DNA of 64,000 bases from Aestuariivita boseongensis (GTDB lineage: Bacteria; Pseudomonadota; Alphaproteobacteria; Rhodobacterales; Rhodobacteraceae), in assembly GCF_001262635.1 (NCBI RefSeq), contig NZ_JXYH01000012.1, positions 22,134-86,133 on the forward strand, written 5' to 3'. The position numbers and the translations under genes were made by a program. Shown one piece after another: positions 18,653 to 28,502 of the stretch (the first letter of the stretch is position 1; every line of letters begins with the position of its first letter). The notes beneath the pieces are model-generated. The model made no database searches, had not been told where the DNA came from, and worked only from the letters and a program-made list of their open reading frames with translations.

Positions 18653-18672
18653 GATGAGGCAGGGGCAAAGAC

Positions 18673-20451
18673 ATGCTGCAGGATGACGGTCCGATCCGGT
18701 TCAAGCTGCTCTGGCTGGCGCTGGCAGCGCTGCTGGTCGTCTATCATATCGGGCTGATCTTCTGGGGGCTGGTGCCGAACCTCGTCTCCCGCCCGCTGCA
18801 TATGGCGCTGGTCCTGCCGTGGATTTTCCTTTTTGCGGCGCGCAGCCGGGCGCAACTGATCTCCGGCGCGGTCTTTGCGGTACTGGGCATGGCCTCGGCC
18901 ATCTGGGTGGCGTGGAACCACGACGCGCTCAGCGATCAATACGGGTTTCTGGAAAACAACCTGCAGATCGCCATCGGCGCCACGCTTCTGATCTGCGTGC
19001 TCGAAGCCGCCCGGCGCGCCATCGGCTGGCCCTTGCCCGTGGTGGCTGCGCTTGCCCTGCTCTATGCGCTGTTCGGCCAGCATATTCCGGGCGAATTCGG
19101 CCATTCCGGCACGCCGCTGAAAAGCTTTCTGGGCACCATGACCATCGCCGAAGGCGGTATCTGGGGCAGCCTCACCGCAGTCTCCGTGGGTGTCGTCGCC
19201 GTCTTCGTCATCTTCGGCGCGGTCCTGAACGCGGGCGAGGCCGGTCAGGGCTTCATGAACGTCGCCGCCGCGGCCGCGGGGCGGCTCAAAGGGGGTGCGG
19301 CAAAGGTCTCGGTCATCTCTTCGGCGCTGTTTGGATCCATCTCTGGCTCGGCTTCGGCCAATGTCGCCTCCACCGGGGCGATCACCCTGCCTGCCATGAC
19401 GAAACTGGGCTATCCCAAACGCCTCGCCGGCGCGGTCGAGGCCGTGGCTTCATCCGGTGGTCAGATCATGCCGCCGCTGATGGGGGCAGGGGCCTTTGTG
19501 ATGGTCGAACTCACCGGCGTGCCCTATACCGGCATCATGGCCGCCGCGATCCTGCCCGCGATCCTGTATTTCCTTGCGGTCTGGGTCGGCATCAACGCCT
19601 ATGCGCGCCACACCGACCTCAAAGGCATCGACGCCAAGGACCAGCCCGGTCTGAAAGACGTGGCCATCACCTCGGCCTTTTTCCTTGTGCCTTTCGCTGT
19701 GCTGCTTTGGGGCATGTTCGGCCTGAAAGTTACCCCGCAATACGCTGCCTGCCTTGCCATCGGCGCGGGCGCGGTTCTGCTGTTTACCGATCGTGGCCTG
19801 ACCGTCGACCTTCGCGCCACGTGGGACCGTTATGAAAACGCGCTGCTTACGGCCGCCCGCCAGGTATCGCTGATCGCCGCGATCATCCTCTGTGCCTCCA
19901 TCATCATCGGGGTGCTGTCGGTGACCGGCCTTGGCGTCAAGATCACCTCCCTGATCCTGTCAGGTGCCGGCGGCCTGCTCTGGCCCGCGCTTCTGCTCAC
20001 CGCGCTCGCTTGCCTCATCCTGGGAATGGAGGTGCCGACGACTGCCGCCTATGTCATCTGCGTCTCAGTCGCGGGCCCCGCGCTGATCCAACTGGGGCTC
20101 GAGCCGCTGCAAGCGCATTTGTTCGTCTTCTGGTACGCGCTTCTCTCCACGATCACCCCGCCCGTTTGCGGCGCGGTCTTCATCGCATCGGGCATGGTGC
20201 GCGAAAACTGGCTGCGTGTGGCGATCACGGCGATGGCGCTGGGCGTGGGTCTGTACATCATCCCGATGGGCATGATCGCCAATCCCGACCTGATCCGCGT
20301 GGCCGAAAGCCCCGCCCTTGCGATCATCGCGTTCCTGCGTGTCGGGCTGGGGCTTGGCCTGATCTCCTATGGCCTCATCGCCATGCGCAAGCCGCTGCCC
20401 ACGCTGGCCCTCTGCGCTGCCGGTCTTCTGGTGATCTTCGCCCCGATCTAG
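18673..20451 (+). CDS. TRAP transporter fused permease subunit
   Basis: 592 residues with at least 14 hydrophobic segments. The small DctQ-like part (about residues 1-160) is fused to the large DctM-like part, as is usual for TAXI systems. The stretch SISGSASANVASTGAITLP and the mirror region ILGMEVPTTAAYVICVS belong to the ion-transporter fold. AGGGGC lies before the ATG. It forms the inner-membrane part of the transporter whose receptor is the preceding gene. Confidence 0.92.
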   Translation: MLQDDGPIRFKLLWLALAALLVVYHIGLIFWGLVPNLVSRPLHMALVLPWIFLFAARSRAQLISGAVFAVLGMASAIWVAWNHDALSDQYGFLENNLQIAIGATLLICVLEAARRAIGWPLPVVAALALLYALFGQHIPGEFGHSGTPLKSFLGTMTIAEGGIWGSLTAVSVGVVAVFVIFGAVLNAGEAGQGFMNVAAAAAGRLKGGAAKVSVISSALFGSISGSASANVASTGAITLPAMTKLGYPKRLAGAVEAVASSGGQIMPPLMGAGAFVMVELTGVPYTGIMAAAILPAILYFLAVWVGINAYARHTDLKGIDAKDQPGLKDVAITSAFFLVPFAVLLWGMFGLKVTPQYAACLAIGAGAVLLFTDRGLTVDLRATWDRYENALLTAARQVSLIAAIILCASIIIGVLSVTGLGVKITSLILSGAGGLLWPALLLTALACLILGMEVPTTAAYVICVSVAGPALIQLGLEPLQAHLFVFWYALLSTITPPVCGAVFIASGMVRENWLRVAITAMALGVGLYIIPMGMIANPDLIRVAESPALAIIAFLRVGLGLGLISYGLIAMRKPLPTLALCAAGLLVIFAPI

Positions 20452-20459
20452 ACCCGTAG

Positions 20460-20477
20460 GGCGGGACTTGTCCCGCC
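20460..20477. terminator. hairpin between convergent genes
   Basis: A perfect 8-bp stem GGCGGGAC with only TT between the arms lies between the permease stop and the stop of the opposite-strand gene at 20482. No T-run, so it may act as a two-way terminator or mRNA end protector. Confidence 0.5.
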
Positions 20478-20481
20478 GCCC

Positions 20482-20853
20482 CTAGGCCGTTTCCACGCAA
20501 TGCCGCCGGAAGGCACGTTTCAGCATATCCAGCTCGGCGCGCAGCAATTCCATCTCTGCCCGGATGTCATCGGCCAGAACGTCACCAGCCATCAGCGTGA
20601 AATGGGTCAGTTTCTCCGACCCGTCGAAAATCGCGAATGTGTGCACCCCATCGGCAATCGCGTATGTCGGAACGGGCACCCGCACCGCCCAGGCCCCGCT
20701 GGCGGGATCAAGTGTCACCTCTACCCCCGGAACCTCCTGATCGCGATGCAGCACGCGAATATCCGGGTTCTGCTCCCCGGCTTCAAGACGTGCCAGGATG
20801 CCTTCCCACACACCATTCGCCAGACGGGTTTTCATCAATTCAAACTGGCTCAT
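20482..20853 (-). CDS. hypothetical protein
   Basis: 123 residues, soluble, acidic at the centre. The last 40 residues (DIRAEMELLRAELDMLKRAF) form a heptad-rich helix that could be a coiled coil. I recognise no family. GAGGTGAGGC precedes the ATG. It starts eight bases after the stop of the DUF6478-like gene, so the two are cotranscribed and may work together. Confidence 0.7.
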   Translation of the reverse strand: MSQFELMKTRLANGVWEGILARLEAGEQNPDIRVLHRDQEVPGVEVTLDPASGAWAVRVPVPTYAIADGVHTFAIFDGSEKLTHFTLMAGDVLADDIRAEMELLRAELDMLKRAFRRHCVETA

Positions 20854-20861
20854 GCCTCACC

Positions 20862-21650
20862 TCAGATCGCCGCGCGCAACCGGCGCGAGAATGTCAGATC
20901 GCGCAGCGTCACCTGGTTCATTTCAGGGCCTTCGAAAATGATATCCAGCCACGCTTTCTCGATCCGCTTTTCGTTCAGATTGGAATAGGCCAGATCGAAT
21001 TCCACCATCACGTTTTCCTCGTGCAAAGGCAGCTCCCGCACGAATTGTTCGGTGTTCGGCCCGTGCTTGATATTCAGCCGCGCGAAAATCTCGATCGGCT
21101 TTTCCACCTCGACGATCGTATCGACGCGAATGACGTGATCCTTTTTCAGCCCGGCAATCGATTCCTTCGGCATGTCGATCACCAGCGACAGGAACGACCC
21201 GTCGAACCTGAACACATCCATGCGCACGCCATAGGGTGCCAGATCCGCCTCTCTTAAATTGCGAACCTGGCGCAGGGTCAGCTCGGAGCGCGCGCAATCG
21301 TGAAACAGCGTCGCCTCCTTGCCCAGCATGGACTTCGTCTCGACCGAGGACATTCCCGGCACCGGCAGAGGGCCGCGCCACAGTTCGGGCCGCCACGCCC
21401 AGTCGGTGCCAAAAGGCTTGGGAAAAGCGTTTGACCCGATCAGAGGCAGCGCCAGCCGCTCTTCGCTGGCATAGATCACCTCGTTCAGATGGGTCCTCAG
21501 CTGCCGTGCCCGTTGGCGGTATTTCCGCAATGTCGACAGATCGGCCTTCCGCGCCTGCCGCGCCGCCTGCCGCCACCACCGGATTGCGCCGTTGTGGATA
21601 AAGCGATCCATCACTGTGCCGAACTGAAATGCCATATGCGCAGTTTCCAT
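20862..21650 (-). CDS. DUF6478-like protein
   Basis: 262 residues. The N-terminal 60 residues are basic and helical (KADLSTLRKYRQRARQLRTH), followed by a region with GSNAFPKPFGTDWAWRPELW and a beta-rich C-terminal half. The sequence looks like the Rhodobacterales family named DUF6478; I give that from memory. Function unknown. The start at 21650 has GGAAACG before it, but internal ATGs at 21635 and 21611 are possible. It is transcribed with the downstream hypothetical gene. Confidence 0.65.
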   Translation of the reverse strand: METAHMAFQFGTVMDRFIHNGAIRWWRQAARQARKADLSTLRKYRQRARQLRTHLNEVIYASEERLALPLIGSNAFPKPFGTDWAWRPELWRGPLPVPGMSSVETKSMLGKEATLFHDCARSELTLRQVRNLREADLAPYGVRMDVFRFDGSFLSLVIDMPKESIAGLKKDHVIRVDTIVEVEKPIEIFARLNIKHGPNTEQFVRELPLHEENVMVEFDLAYSNLNEKRIEKAWLDIIFEGPEMNQVTLRDLTFSRRLRAAI

Positions 21651-21736
21651 CGTTTCCGATTCAAGAACAATCCATCAGATTGTTTTCGATAGGCTAAATC
21701 CAGAATTCCACGCGCGATTTTGCTTTCGCGCCACAC

Positions 21737-22324
21737 TCAACCTTCGGGCTGTGCCGTTGCGCGGCGCGTTGCCGCCACCGCACGCTCCAACAGACGCGCG
21801 CCTTCCCGTTCCAATGCCGGACTGCCGGGCGGAGCGTAAAGCGACAGGTTGACCAGCTGGTCATTGACCACGAACGCCGTGCGCCAGAACGTGTCACTCA
21901 CCGCGTCAAGCCGTGCGGGCCCGCCGCGCAGGCGCACAAAGGCAAGCCCGTCCCCCTCAAGCGTGTTCACCAGTTCCGCGCCGGGAACCGCGGCCAGCGC
22001 GGCCGCATCCGGATCAGCCGTCCCCTCCGCCACTGACGTGGTCGAGGCCGTGATGATCGCCAGATCCTTGTCGTTGAAAAAGCCCTGAACACCCAGCGTA
22101 TCGCACCGCCCAAGCAGAGCGAACCGGTCGCGCATGCTGCGCGGGTCGATGCAATATCCCTCTGGCGCGGCCAGTTGCACCTCACCTTGTGCCAGGCTGG
22201 CGCGGGTCACGGCTTTGGCCCCGCCCGCCCCGTTTGACTGGGGCAGGGGGATCTCGTCACACCCGGCCAGCGCGATCATGGCGCAGGCCGCGACAGCCCG
22301 AACCTTACAGGTCCATATACTCAT
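21737..22324 (-). CDS. putative lipoprotein
   Basis: 195 residues. The N-terminus has basic residues, a hydrophobic stretch and the lipobox LAGC with the modified cysteine at residue 22, so it should be a periplasmic lipoprotein. Two further cysteines (GYCIDPRSM and GRCDTLG) could form a disulfide. The body has no family I recognise. The gene starts inside the last 20 bases of ilvD in another frame, so translation is probably coupled to it, although a role in branched-chain amino acid synthesis is not implied. Confidence 0.75.
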   Translation of the reverse strand: MSIWTCKVRAVAACAMIALAGCDEIPLPQSNGAGGAKAVTRASLAQGEVQLAAPEGYCIDPRSMRDRFALLGRCDTLGVQGFFNDKDLAIITASTTSVAEGTADPDAAALAAVPGAELVNTLEGDGLAFVRLRGGPARLDAVSDTFWRTAFVVNDQLVNLSLYAPPGSPALEREGARLLERAVAATRRATAQPEG

Positions 22325-24068
22325 GCTTCTCGGCCTTGCCGCCGGGATGGGTCACGGCACCCTTATAGGTGTCGCCCACCAGCTGTGCATATTTCCAGAT
22401 CGCGCCCGAGGCATAGACGGTCTCGCGCGGGCCGCTCCAATTGGCGCGGCGCTCGGCCAGTTCCTCGTCCGACAGATCCACCGACAGTTCACCAGTGACC
22501 GCGTTGATCGTGATCATGTCGCCATCCTTCAGCAGCCCGATGGGCCCGCCCTTGGCCGCTTCCGGTCCAACATGGCCCACGCAGAAACCCCGCGTCGCGC
22601 CCGAGAACCGGCCATCGGTGATCAGCGCCACCTTCTTGCCCATGCCCTGACCGGACAGCGCCGCCGTGGTTGCCAGCATCTCGCGCATGCCCGGCCCGCC
22701 CGAGGGGCCTTCGTTGCGGATAACGATGACATCGCCTTCCTTGTATTCGCGTTTCTGGACCGCCTCGAAGGCGTCCTGCTCGCATTCGAACACGTTGGCG
22801 GGGCCGGTAAACACCTGATCCTCTGCCGAAATACCGGCCACTTTCACAATCGCCCCTTCCGGTGCCAGGTTGCCCTTCAGGCCCACAACGCCACCAGTCT
22901 TGGTGATCGGGTTCTCGATCGGATAGATCACCTTGCCGTCGGCTTCGCGCTCGATCAGGTCAAGCTCCTCGCCCATGGTCTTGCCGGATGCGGTCATGCA
23001 ATCCTCGTGGATCAGACCGGCTTTGCGCAGCTCTTTCATGACGACAGGCACACCGCCTGCCTCATAAAGGTCCTTGGCCACATACTGACCGCCCGGCTTC
23101 AGATCGACGAAATAGGGCGTGTCGCGGAAGATCTCGCAGACATCGTCCAGGAAGAACTCGATCCCCGCTTCATGCGCAATCGCAGGCAGGTGGAGACCGG
23201 CATTGGTGGACCCGCCGGTGCAGGCCACCACGCGCGCGGCATTCTGCAGCGATTTCAGCGTCACCACGTCGCGGGCACGAATGTTTTTTTCGATCAGGTT
23301 CATGACCGCGCGGCCCGACGCCTCGCCATACTGGTCACGGCTTTCGTAAGGTGCAGGCGCGCCCGACGAGTTCATCAGCGCCAGGCCAATCGCCTCAGAC
23401 ACACAGGCCATGGTGTTGGCGGTGAACTGACCGCCGCAGGCCCCGGCGCTGGGGCAGGCCACACGTTCCAGCACATCCAGCGCCTTGTCGCTCAGCTGGT
23501 TGTTCTGGTGACGGCCCACCGCCTCGAACATGTCCTGAACAGTCAGGTCGCGGTTCGCGAAATCTTCGGGCATGTCCCCGATCTTGGGCGCCTTGCCCGG
23601 CAGGATCGACCCGCCATAGATGAAGACCGACGGCACGTTCAGCCGCACCATCGCCATCATCATCCCCGGCAGCGACTTGTCGCAACCCGCCAGTCCCACG
23701 ATCGCGTCATAGCAGTGCCCGCGCATCGTCAGCTCGACCGTATCCGCAATCGCCTCGCGCGAGGGCAGCGACGACCGCATGCCTTCATGGCCCATCGCGA
23801 TCCCGTCGGTCACGGTGATGGTGGTGAATTCCCGCGGCGTGCCGCTGGCTTCCTTCACGCCCATCTTCACCGCCTGCGCCTGACGGTTCAGCGCGATGTT
23901 GCACGGCGCGGCCTCGTTCCAGCAGGTGGCGACCCCGACCAGAGGCTGGTGGATCTCCTCCTCCGTCATGCCCATCGCATAGTAATACGACCGATGCGGC
24001 GCGCGCTCGGGCCCTTCGGTCACGTGACGGCTGGGCAGCTTGGATTTGTCGAATTTGCGCTTGAGCAT
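22305..24068 (-). CDS. ilvD: dihydroxy-acid dehydratase
   Basis: 587 residues, normal length. Iron-sulfur ligand motifs are present: [25 protein letters not shown] and [16 protein letters not shown]. It dehydrates 2,3-dihydroxy-isovalerate and the isoleucine analogue to the 2-oxo acids in valine, leucine and isoleucine synthesis. GGGGAGG lies six bases before the ATG. The 370-base upstream gap shared with the divergent ABC-like gene holds its promoter. Confidence 0.97.
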   Translation of the reverse strand: MLKRKFDKSKLPSRHVTEGPERAPHRSYYYAMGMTEEEIHQPLVGVATCWNEAAPCNIALNRQAQAVKMGVKEASGTPREFTTITVTDGIAMGHEGMRSSLPSREAIADTVELTMRGHCYDAIVGLAGCDKSLPGMMMAMVRLNVPSVFIYGGSILPGKAPKIGDMPEDFANRDLTVQDMFEAVGRHQNNQLSDKALDVLERVACPSAGACGGQFTANTMACVSEAIGLALMNSSGAPAPYESRDQYGEASGRAVMNLIEKNIRARDVVTLKSLQNAARVVACTGGSTNAGLHLPAIAHEAGIEFFLDDVCEIFRDTPYFVDLKPGGQYVAKDLYEAGGVPVVMKELRKAGLIHEDCMTASGKTMGEELDLIEREADGKVIYPIENPITKTGGVVGLKGNLAPEGAIVKVAGISAEDQVFTGPANVFECEQDAFEAVQKREYKEGDVIVIRNEGPSGGPGMREMLATTAALSGQGMGKKVALITDGRFSGATRGFCVGHVGPEAAKGGPIGLLKDGDMITINAVTGELSVDLSDEELAERRANWSGPRETVYASGAIWKYAQLVGDTYKGAVTHPGGKAEKHEYMDL

Positions 24069-24438
24069 GGAAACCTCCCCGGGAAAACGTTCTGCAAGAA
24101 GGCAATAGCGACGCGCCTATCCTCTCGCAAGTCAGAACGCTCACGCTTTGGCCTCGAGTGCCCCTGGCAAGGGGGTGCAAAACGCACAACACCCCTGTTT
24201 GAGAGTGTACAAAATAGACAATTTCGGGGCTATCGGTCCCATCTGGCCGACTGCCCAAGCGCGCAAACTGCAGCCCCAACCCGCGCGGATTGCCCCGAAC
24301 CATGTGCGCCAAAGTCAGGTTTCGTGTGCACAACCGCTCCTTGCAATGTGCCTTCACAACGCTTTAGTTAGCCCTAACACCGCAATTTACGGGCATTTAT
24401 TCCGACAGCATGGGCTGCCGGCCTGTCTTGGGCAGAAC
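24069..24438. other. divergent intergenic region, ilvD / pseudo-ABC gene
   Basis: About 370 bases with no convincing gene. An open frame reads in from 24148 on the plus strand, but its composition is not coding-like and the good N-terminus of the protein begins at 24439. It contains a G-rich/C-rich inverted repeat near 24172-24195 (GGGGTG and CACCCC) and the small inverted repeat at 24367-24378. It should carry the promoters of both flanking genes; I cannot place their -35/-10 boxes with confidence. Confidence 0.6.
24367..24378. promoter_or_regulatory. small inverted repeat, possible operator
   Basis: GTTAG-CC-CTAAC, a 5-bp dyad 60 bases before the start of the pseudo-ABC gene, in an AT-richer stretch. 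Could be a regulator site; short enough to be chance. Confidence 0.3.
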
Positions 24439-27400
24439 ATGGAACGCACCCTTTTCTCTTTCATCTGGAAGTACTCCACCCGGCAGCAACTGGTCTTGTT
24501 GCTGGTGACGGTTCTGTCTTTCCCGTTCCTTTATGCCTCGCTGGAACTGCCCAAGATGATCATCAACGATGCCATCGGCGCAGAACGCGATAACATTGAT
24601 TTATTTGGGTTTTCCGTCACGCAGGTGGAATATCTGCTGATCCTGTGTTTCGCATTTTTGGGCGCTGTTCTGGTCAGCGGCCTGATGAAAATGCGCATCA
24701 ACACGATGAAAGGCGTGCTGGCTGAACGGCTGCTGCGGCGCTTCCGGTATCAGCTGCTCAGCCGGATGATGCGGTTTCCGAAATCCTATTTCCGCTCGAC
24801 CAGCCAGGGCGAACTGGTCTCCATGGTCACGTCCGAGGCCGAGCCAATGGGCGGTCTGATGGGCGACGCGGTTGCGCAGCCGGTCTTCCAGGCGGGTCAG
24901 ATGCTGACCATCCTGACCTTCCTCTTCTTGCAAAGCATCTGGTTCGGCCTAGCTGCTATCGCCTTGATTCCATTGCAAGCCTGGCTGATCCCAATGCTTC
25001 AGCGTCAGATCAACCAGCTGAACAAAAAGCGCATCGTGCAGGTGCGCCACCTGGCGTCCGAGATCGGAGAAACCGCCGCCGGAATCGGTGATCTGCGCGT
25101 AAATGGCGGCTGGCGGTATCGGTTGGCGGAATATTCTGCGCGTCTGGGGCGGCTGTTTGATATCCGCTTCCAGATCTACCAGAAGAAATTCTTCATGAAG
25201 TTTCTCAATAACTTCATCACCCAGCTGACACCGTTTTTCTTCTATTCCGTGGGTGGTTACCTCGCCATTCAAGGGGAAATCACGGTTGGCGCGCTAGTCG
25301 CGGCACTGGCGGCCTACAAGGATATCGCCAGCCCGTGGAAAGAACTGCTGATGTACTACAACCAGGTGCAGGACATGTCCCTGCGCTGGGAAATCGTGAC
25401 CGAACGCTTCCAGCCCCGCGGCATGCTCGATGAGCGGCTTTTCGAAGGCGAACCGGACGAGATCCCCCACCTGCGCGGCAAGATCGAAATCAAGGATGTC
25501 ACCATCCGCGATCAGGACGGCAACACCGTGCTTGAGGATATCACGCTGGACATTCCCGCCGGCGCCCGCGTGGCCATTCAAAGCACCAGCGCGAACGAAC
25601 GCGCGGCCTTCGCCGATCTTCTGACGCGCGAGGTGATGCCCGTGCGTGGCAGCGTCACCATCGCAGGACATCCGCTGAACAGCCTGCACCAGCGGGTGCT
25701 GGCCTCCCGCATCGGCTATGCCCATTCGCGGCCCTATCTGTTTGACGGTACGCTGGGCGACAATCTGTTGATGCCGTTGCGGGTCAAGCCACATGGCGAC
25801 AGCCAGCCGCTAACCGAGAAGCGCAACCTGGTCGAGGCGAAACGCTCAGGTAACAGCATCGATCTGGTGTCGGCGGAATGGGTCGATCCCGATCTGGCCG
25901 GACTGGAAAGCGAAGAGGATATCCGCAACTGGTGGTTCCAGCTGGTTCAGGCCATGGGCGTGGATAAAGCCATGGTCGCGCGGTCGCTGCGGTCGCGTTT
26001 TGACCCGGATAAACACCCCGAACTTGCGCGGAAGATCGTCGAACTGCGCGACGAGGTGCATCAGCGTCTTGTCGATGCGGGGCTTGATGACGTGATCCGC
26101 CGGTTCGATCCCGACAGCTTCAACCCCTCCGTCCCCCTGGGCGGCAACCTGCTTTACGCGTCGCCGCGTATGTCGATCTCTCAGGAAACGCTGGCCGGGG
26201 AGCGGCACTTTATCAACATGATCCACGAGATCGGCATGGCCCGGGATGCCCGCGACATAGCGCTGGGCGTCATGCAGACCCTGCGGCAGACCTTTGGTCA
26301 GGACGGCACGGACCATCCTCTGTTCCGCCGTCTGGGCATTGATGAAGAAACCTATATCCGCCTGTCCGAAATCGTGCAGAAGCTGGACAAGGAAGGGAAC
26401 GACGCGCTGTCCGATGAGGAAGAGGCGCTTTTGCTGACAGTGCCCTTCCTGCTGACCGCCGAGCAGATCGGCCCCAGCTTCCCCGAAGAGTTCAAGGATC
26501 GTATTCTTGAAATCCGCAAAACCAAGGCGGAAGACCTCCGGGCCTTGGCAGGCGACCTGTTCGTCCCGATCGAAGAGACGGCGTATCTTCCGCGCCTCAG
26601 TGCGCTGGAAAATCTGCTGTTCGGACGCATCGCAATGACGGCCGGGTCTCGGGCAGAACAGATCGAAGAGATCGTCACGAAGATGATCGACGAACACGGT
26701 CTGCGCCGCGCAGTGGCCGAGCTCATTTATGATCTGCCATCCGGCCTTGGCGGGACGAACCTGCCCACCGTCATCCAGGAACGGGCGGCCTTCAGCCGCG
26801 CGTCGATCAAACGGCCCGATATTCTGGTTCTGGACAAGGCCTTGGCCAGCCATGACAGCAAAAGCCGCGCCGAAACCCGTGTGCGCTTGCGCGATCTGCT
26901 GCCTGAAACGACCATGGTTTTCATGGAAGACAGCTTTGCCAGCCCCGACAATTACGACCTTTATGTCGAGATCAAGGATGGCAGGATCGACGGCGTATCA
27001 CGCGGCAACAAGGAGCTGGCGGATGGGCCGGGTGCCGCGGATCTGCGGCGCAAGCAGCGGCTGATTGCGCAGACCGATATGTTCGGTGGGCTGGATGCAA
27101 GAAACCAGCGTCTTCTGGCCTTCTCGGCACAGTGGTTCGAGGCCGAAAAAGGCCGCATCATCTTTCACGAGAACGACCGTGCCGACGCGATCTATCTTTG
27201 CGTCGAGGGCCATGCCGAAATGCATTGGCCGGAAAACGATCTTGGCGCCCGGCCCATCGCGTCCATCAATCCGGGCCGCGTCATCGGGGATCTGTCGATC
27301 ATCCTGAACGAGCCCCGCCAGCTGCGCCTGATATCCGTGACCGATACCAAGTGGCTGCGGATCGGTGCCGAGGAATTCCGCGCCGTTCTTGACAACGATC

Positions 27401-27543
27401 CGGCCGTGGCGCGCAGCATGCTGAAAACCGTGGCCAGCCACCTGACTGGTGCGGCCGAGCTGCTGCGCCATGCCAAGCTGGATATTCCGGATGACGGGTC
27501 GAAAGCGCTGGAACAGACCGGGCGCGGGAAGCAGGAGAACTGA
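24439..27543 (+). CDS. ABC exporter-like protein with degenerate ATPase and C-terminal cyclic-nucleotide-binding domain
   Basis: 1,034 residues. Residues 1-325 form a type I ABC exporter membrane domain. Residues 345-850 hold a nucleotide-binding domain split by an insertion of about 270 residues (roughly 450-720). Its motifs are broken: the Walker A position reads AIQSTSANERAA (about 379-390) without the glycine-lysine signature, the signature is SGLGGTN, Walker B reads ILVLDKALASHD with lysine 800 where the catalytic glutamate should be, and the H-loop region VFMEDSF lacks histidine. Residues 877-1005 form a cNMP-binding (CRP-like) domain with GDLSIILNEPRQ. ATP hydrolysis is unlikely; a cyclic-nucleotide- or lipid-responsive scaffold is possible (inference). 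The CPBP protease gene starts one base after its stop. Confidence 0.85.
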   Translation: MERTLFSFIWKYSTRQQLVLLLVTVLSFPFLYASLELPKMIINDAIGAERDNIDLFGFSVTQVEYLLILCFAFLGAVLVSGLMKMRINTMKGVLAERLLRRFRYQLLSRMMRFPKSYFRSTSQGELVSMVTSEAEPMGGLMGDAVAQPVFQAGQMLTILTFLFLQSIWFGLAAIALIPLQAWLIPMLQRQINQLNKKRIVQVRHLASEIGETAAGIGDLRVNGGWRYRLAEYSARLGRLFDIRFQIYQKKFFMKFLNNFITQLTPFFFYSVGGYLAIQGEITVGALVAALAAYKDIASPWKELLMYYNQVQDMSLRWEIVTERFQPRGMLDERLFEGEPDEIPHLRGKIEIKDVTIRDQDGNTVLEDITLDIPAGARVAIQSTSANERAAFADLLTREVMPVRGSVTIAGHPLNSLHQRVLASRIGYAHSRPYLFDGTLGDNLLMPLRVKPHGDSQPLTEKRNLVEAKRSGNSIDLVSAEWVDPDLAGLESEEDIRNWWFQLVQAMGVDKAMVARSLRSRFDPDKHPELARKIVELRDEVHQRLVDAGLDDVIRRFDPDSFNPSVPLGGNLLYASPRMSISQETLAGERHFINMIHEIGMARDARDIALGVMQTLRQTFGQDGTDHPLFRRLGIDEETYIRLSEIVQKLDKEGNDALSDEEEALLLTVPFLLTAEQIGPSFPEEFKDRILEIRKTKAEDLRALAGDLFVPIEETAYLPRLSALENLLFGRIAMTAGSRAEQIEEIVTKMIDEHGLRRAVAELIYDLPSGLGGTNLPTVIQERAAFSRASIKRPDILVLDKALASHDSKSRAETRVRLRDLLPETTMVFMEDSFASPDNYDLYVEIKDGRIDGVSRGNKELADGPGAADLRRKQRLIAQTDMFGGLDARNQRLLAFSAQWFEAEKGRIIFHENDRADAIYLCVEGHAEMHWPENDLGARPIASINPGRVIGDLSIILNEPRQLRLISVTDTKWLRIGAEEFRAVLDNDPAVARSMLKTVASHLTGAAELLRHAKLDIPDDGSKALEQTGRGKQEN

Positions 27544-27544
27544 C

Positions 27545-28441
27545 ATGAACCTGCGCCGCGCCTATATCCCACACGAGATCCTGGTGGGCCCTGCCCGCGC
27601 ACGTTCCGAACTGTGGCGCGTCTTTGCCGGATGTGGCGTGATCTTTGCCACCGCGATGCTGCTGAGTGCTCTGGCCAGCTTCGTGATGTGGTTTATCCTG
27701 CAGCCCCAAGGTCAGGAGATCGGCGACCCAACCATGGGGCAGACCCCGCTGTCGCTGCTGTTTCTGCTGGGTGGATTTGTTTTTCTGACGCTGGGCACTG
27801 CTGTTGCGGCCCGGCTGCTGCATGACCGGTCGCTTTTCAGCATTCTGGGCCCGCCCAGGGCGGTCATGCGGGATTTCCTGCGCGTCTTCCGAGGGCTGGT
27901 CGTGCTGGGCGTGGTTGTGTTTCTTCTGCCGCCCTACGACATTGGGGCCCAACTGACACCCAACCTGCCGTTTTTCAGCTGGCTTTTGTTGTTGCCGTTC
28001 TCTCTGCTCGTGTTGCTGATCCAGACCAGTGCCGAAGAGATCGTCTTTCGCGGATATCTGCAGCAGCAACTGGCGGCGCGCTTTTCCTCCCCCTTGGTGT
28101 GGGTCGCGGTGCCGTCGGCGCTGTTCGCCTTTGGGCACTATCTGCCGGCCGAAGCGGGCAATAACGCGATCTTCGTGGCCGCCTGGGCCGGGCTGTTCGG
28201 CGTTCTGATGGCGGATCTGACGGCCCGCGCCGGAAACCTGGGCCCTGCGATTGCCGTGCATTTCGCCAACAACCTGTCGGCCATCATTCTGGTGTCGCTT
28301 CCCGATCAGCTGAGCGGCCTGTCGCTTTACACGATCGACATTGAATTGTCGGATCCCGGTGCCTTGCAAACATGGTTGCCGATCGATTTCGGCATGATGA
28401 TCCTGATGTGGCTGACGGCCCGGCTGGTCATTCGCCGTTGA
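27545..28441 (+). CDS. CPBP family intramembrane metalloprotease
   Basis: 298 residues with about eight hydrophobic segments. The three CPBP (CAAX protease and bacteriocin-processing) motifs are complete: EE164-165 with R169 in [12 protein letters not shown]194 to H198 in FAFGH, and H239 to N243 in HFANN. Such enzymes cut substrates within the membrane or process exported peptides. AGGAG lies seven bases before the ATG, and only one base separates it from the stop of the pseudo-ABC gene, so the two are one expression unit and probably one functional pair. AccD follows 61 bases later on the same strand. Substrate unknown. Confidence 0.9.
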   Translation: MNLRRAYIPHEILVGPARARSELWRVFAGCGVIFATAMLLSALASFVMWFILQPQGQEIGDPTMGQTPLSLLFLLGGFVFLTLGTAVAARLLHDRSLFSILGPPRAVMRDFLRVFRGLVVLGVVVFLLPPYDIGAQLTPNLPFFSWLLLLPFSLLVLLIQTSAEEIVFRGYLQQQLAARFSSPLVWVAVPSALFAFGHYLPAEAGNNAIFVAAWAGLFGVLMADLTARAGNLGPAIAVHFANNLSAIILVSLPDQLSGLSLYTIDIELSDPGALQTWLPIDFGMMILMWLTARLVIRR

Positions 28442-28502
28442 TTGCATTTCACTTTCAAGGGGCTTATTTCACGCCCAAGGCAATGCGCGAAAGGTGTGGG
28501 CT

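Noticed and set aside
22134..24371. Very long open frame on the plus strand across ilvD
   Set aside because: It is antisense to ilvD, whose iron-sulfur motifs and length are clear; the plus-strand translation is rich in arginine, histidine and glutamine and has no domain.
24148..24438. Extra 97 codons in front of the pseudo-ABC protein
   Set aside because: The membrane domain begins normally at 24439, and the upstream stretch has non-coding composition and lies in the divergent promoter region.
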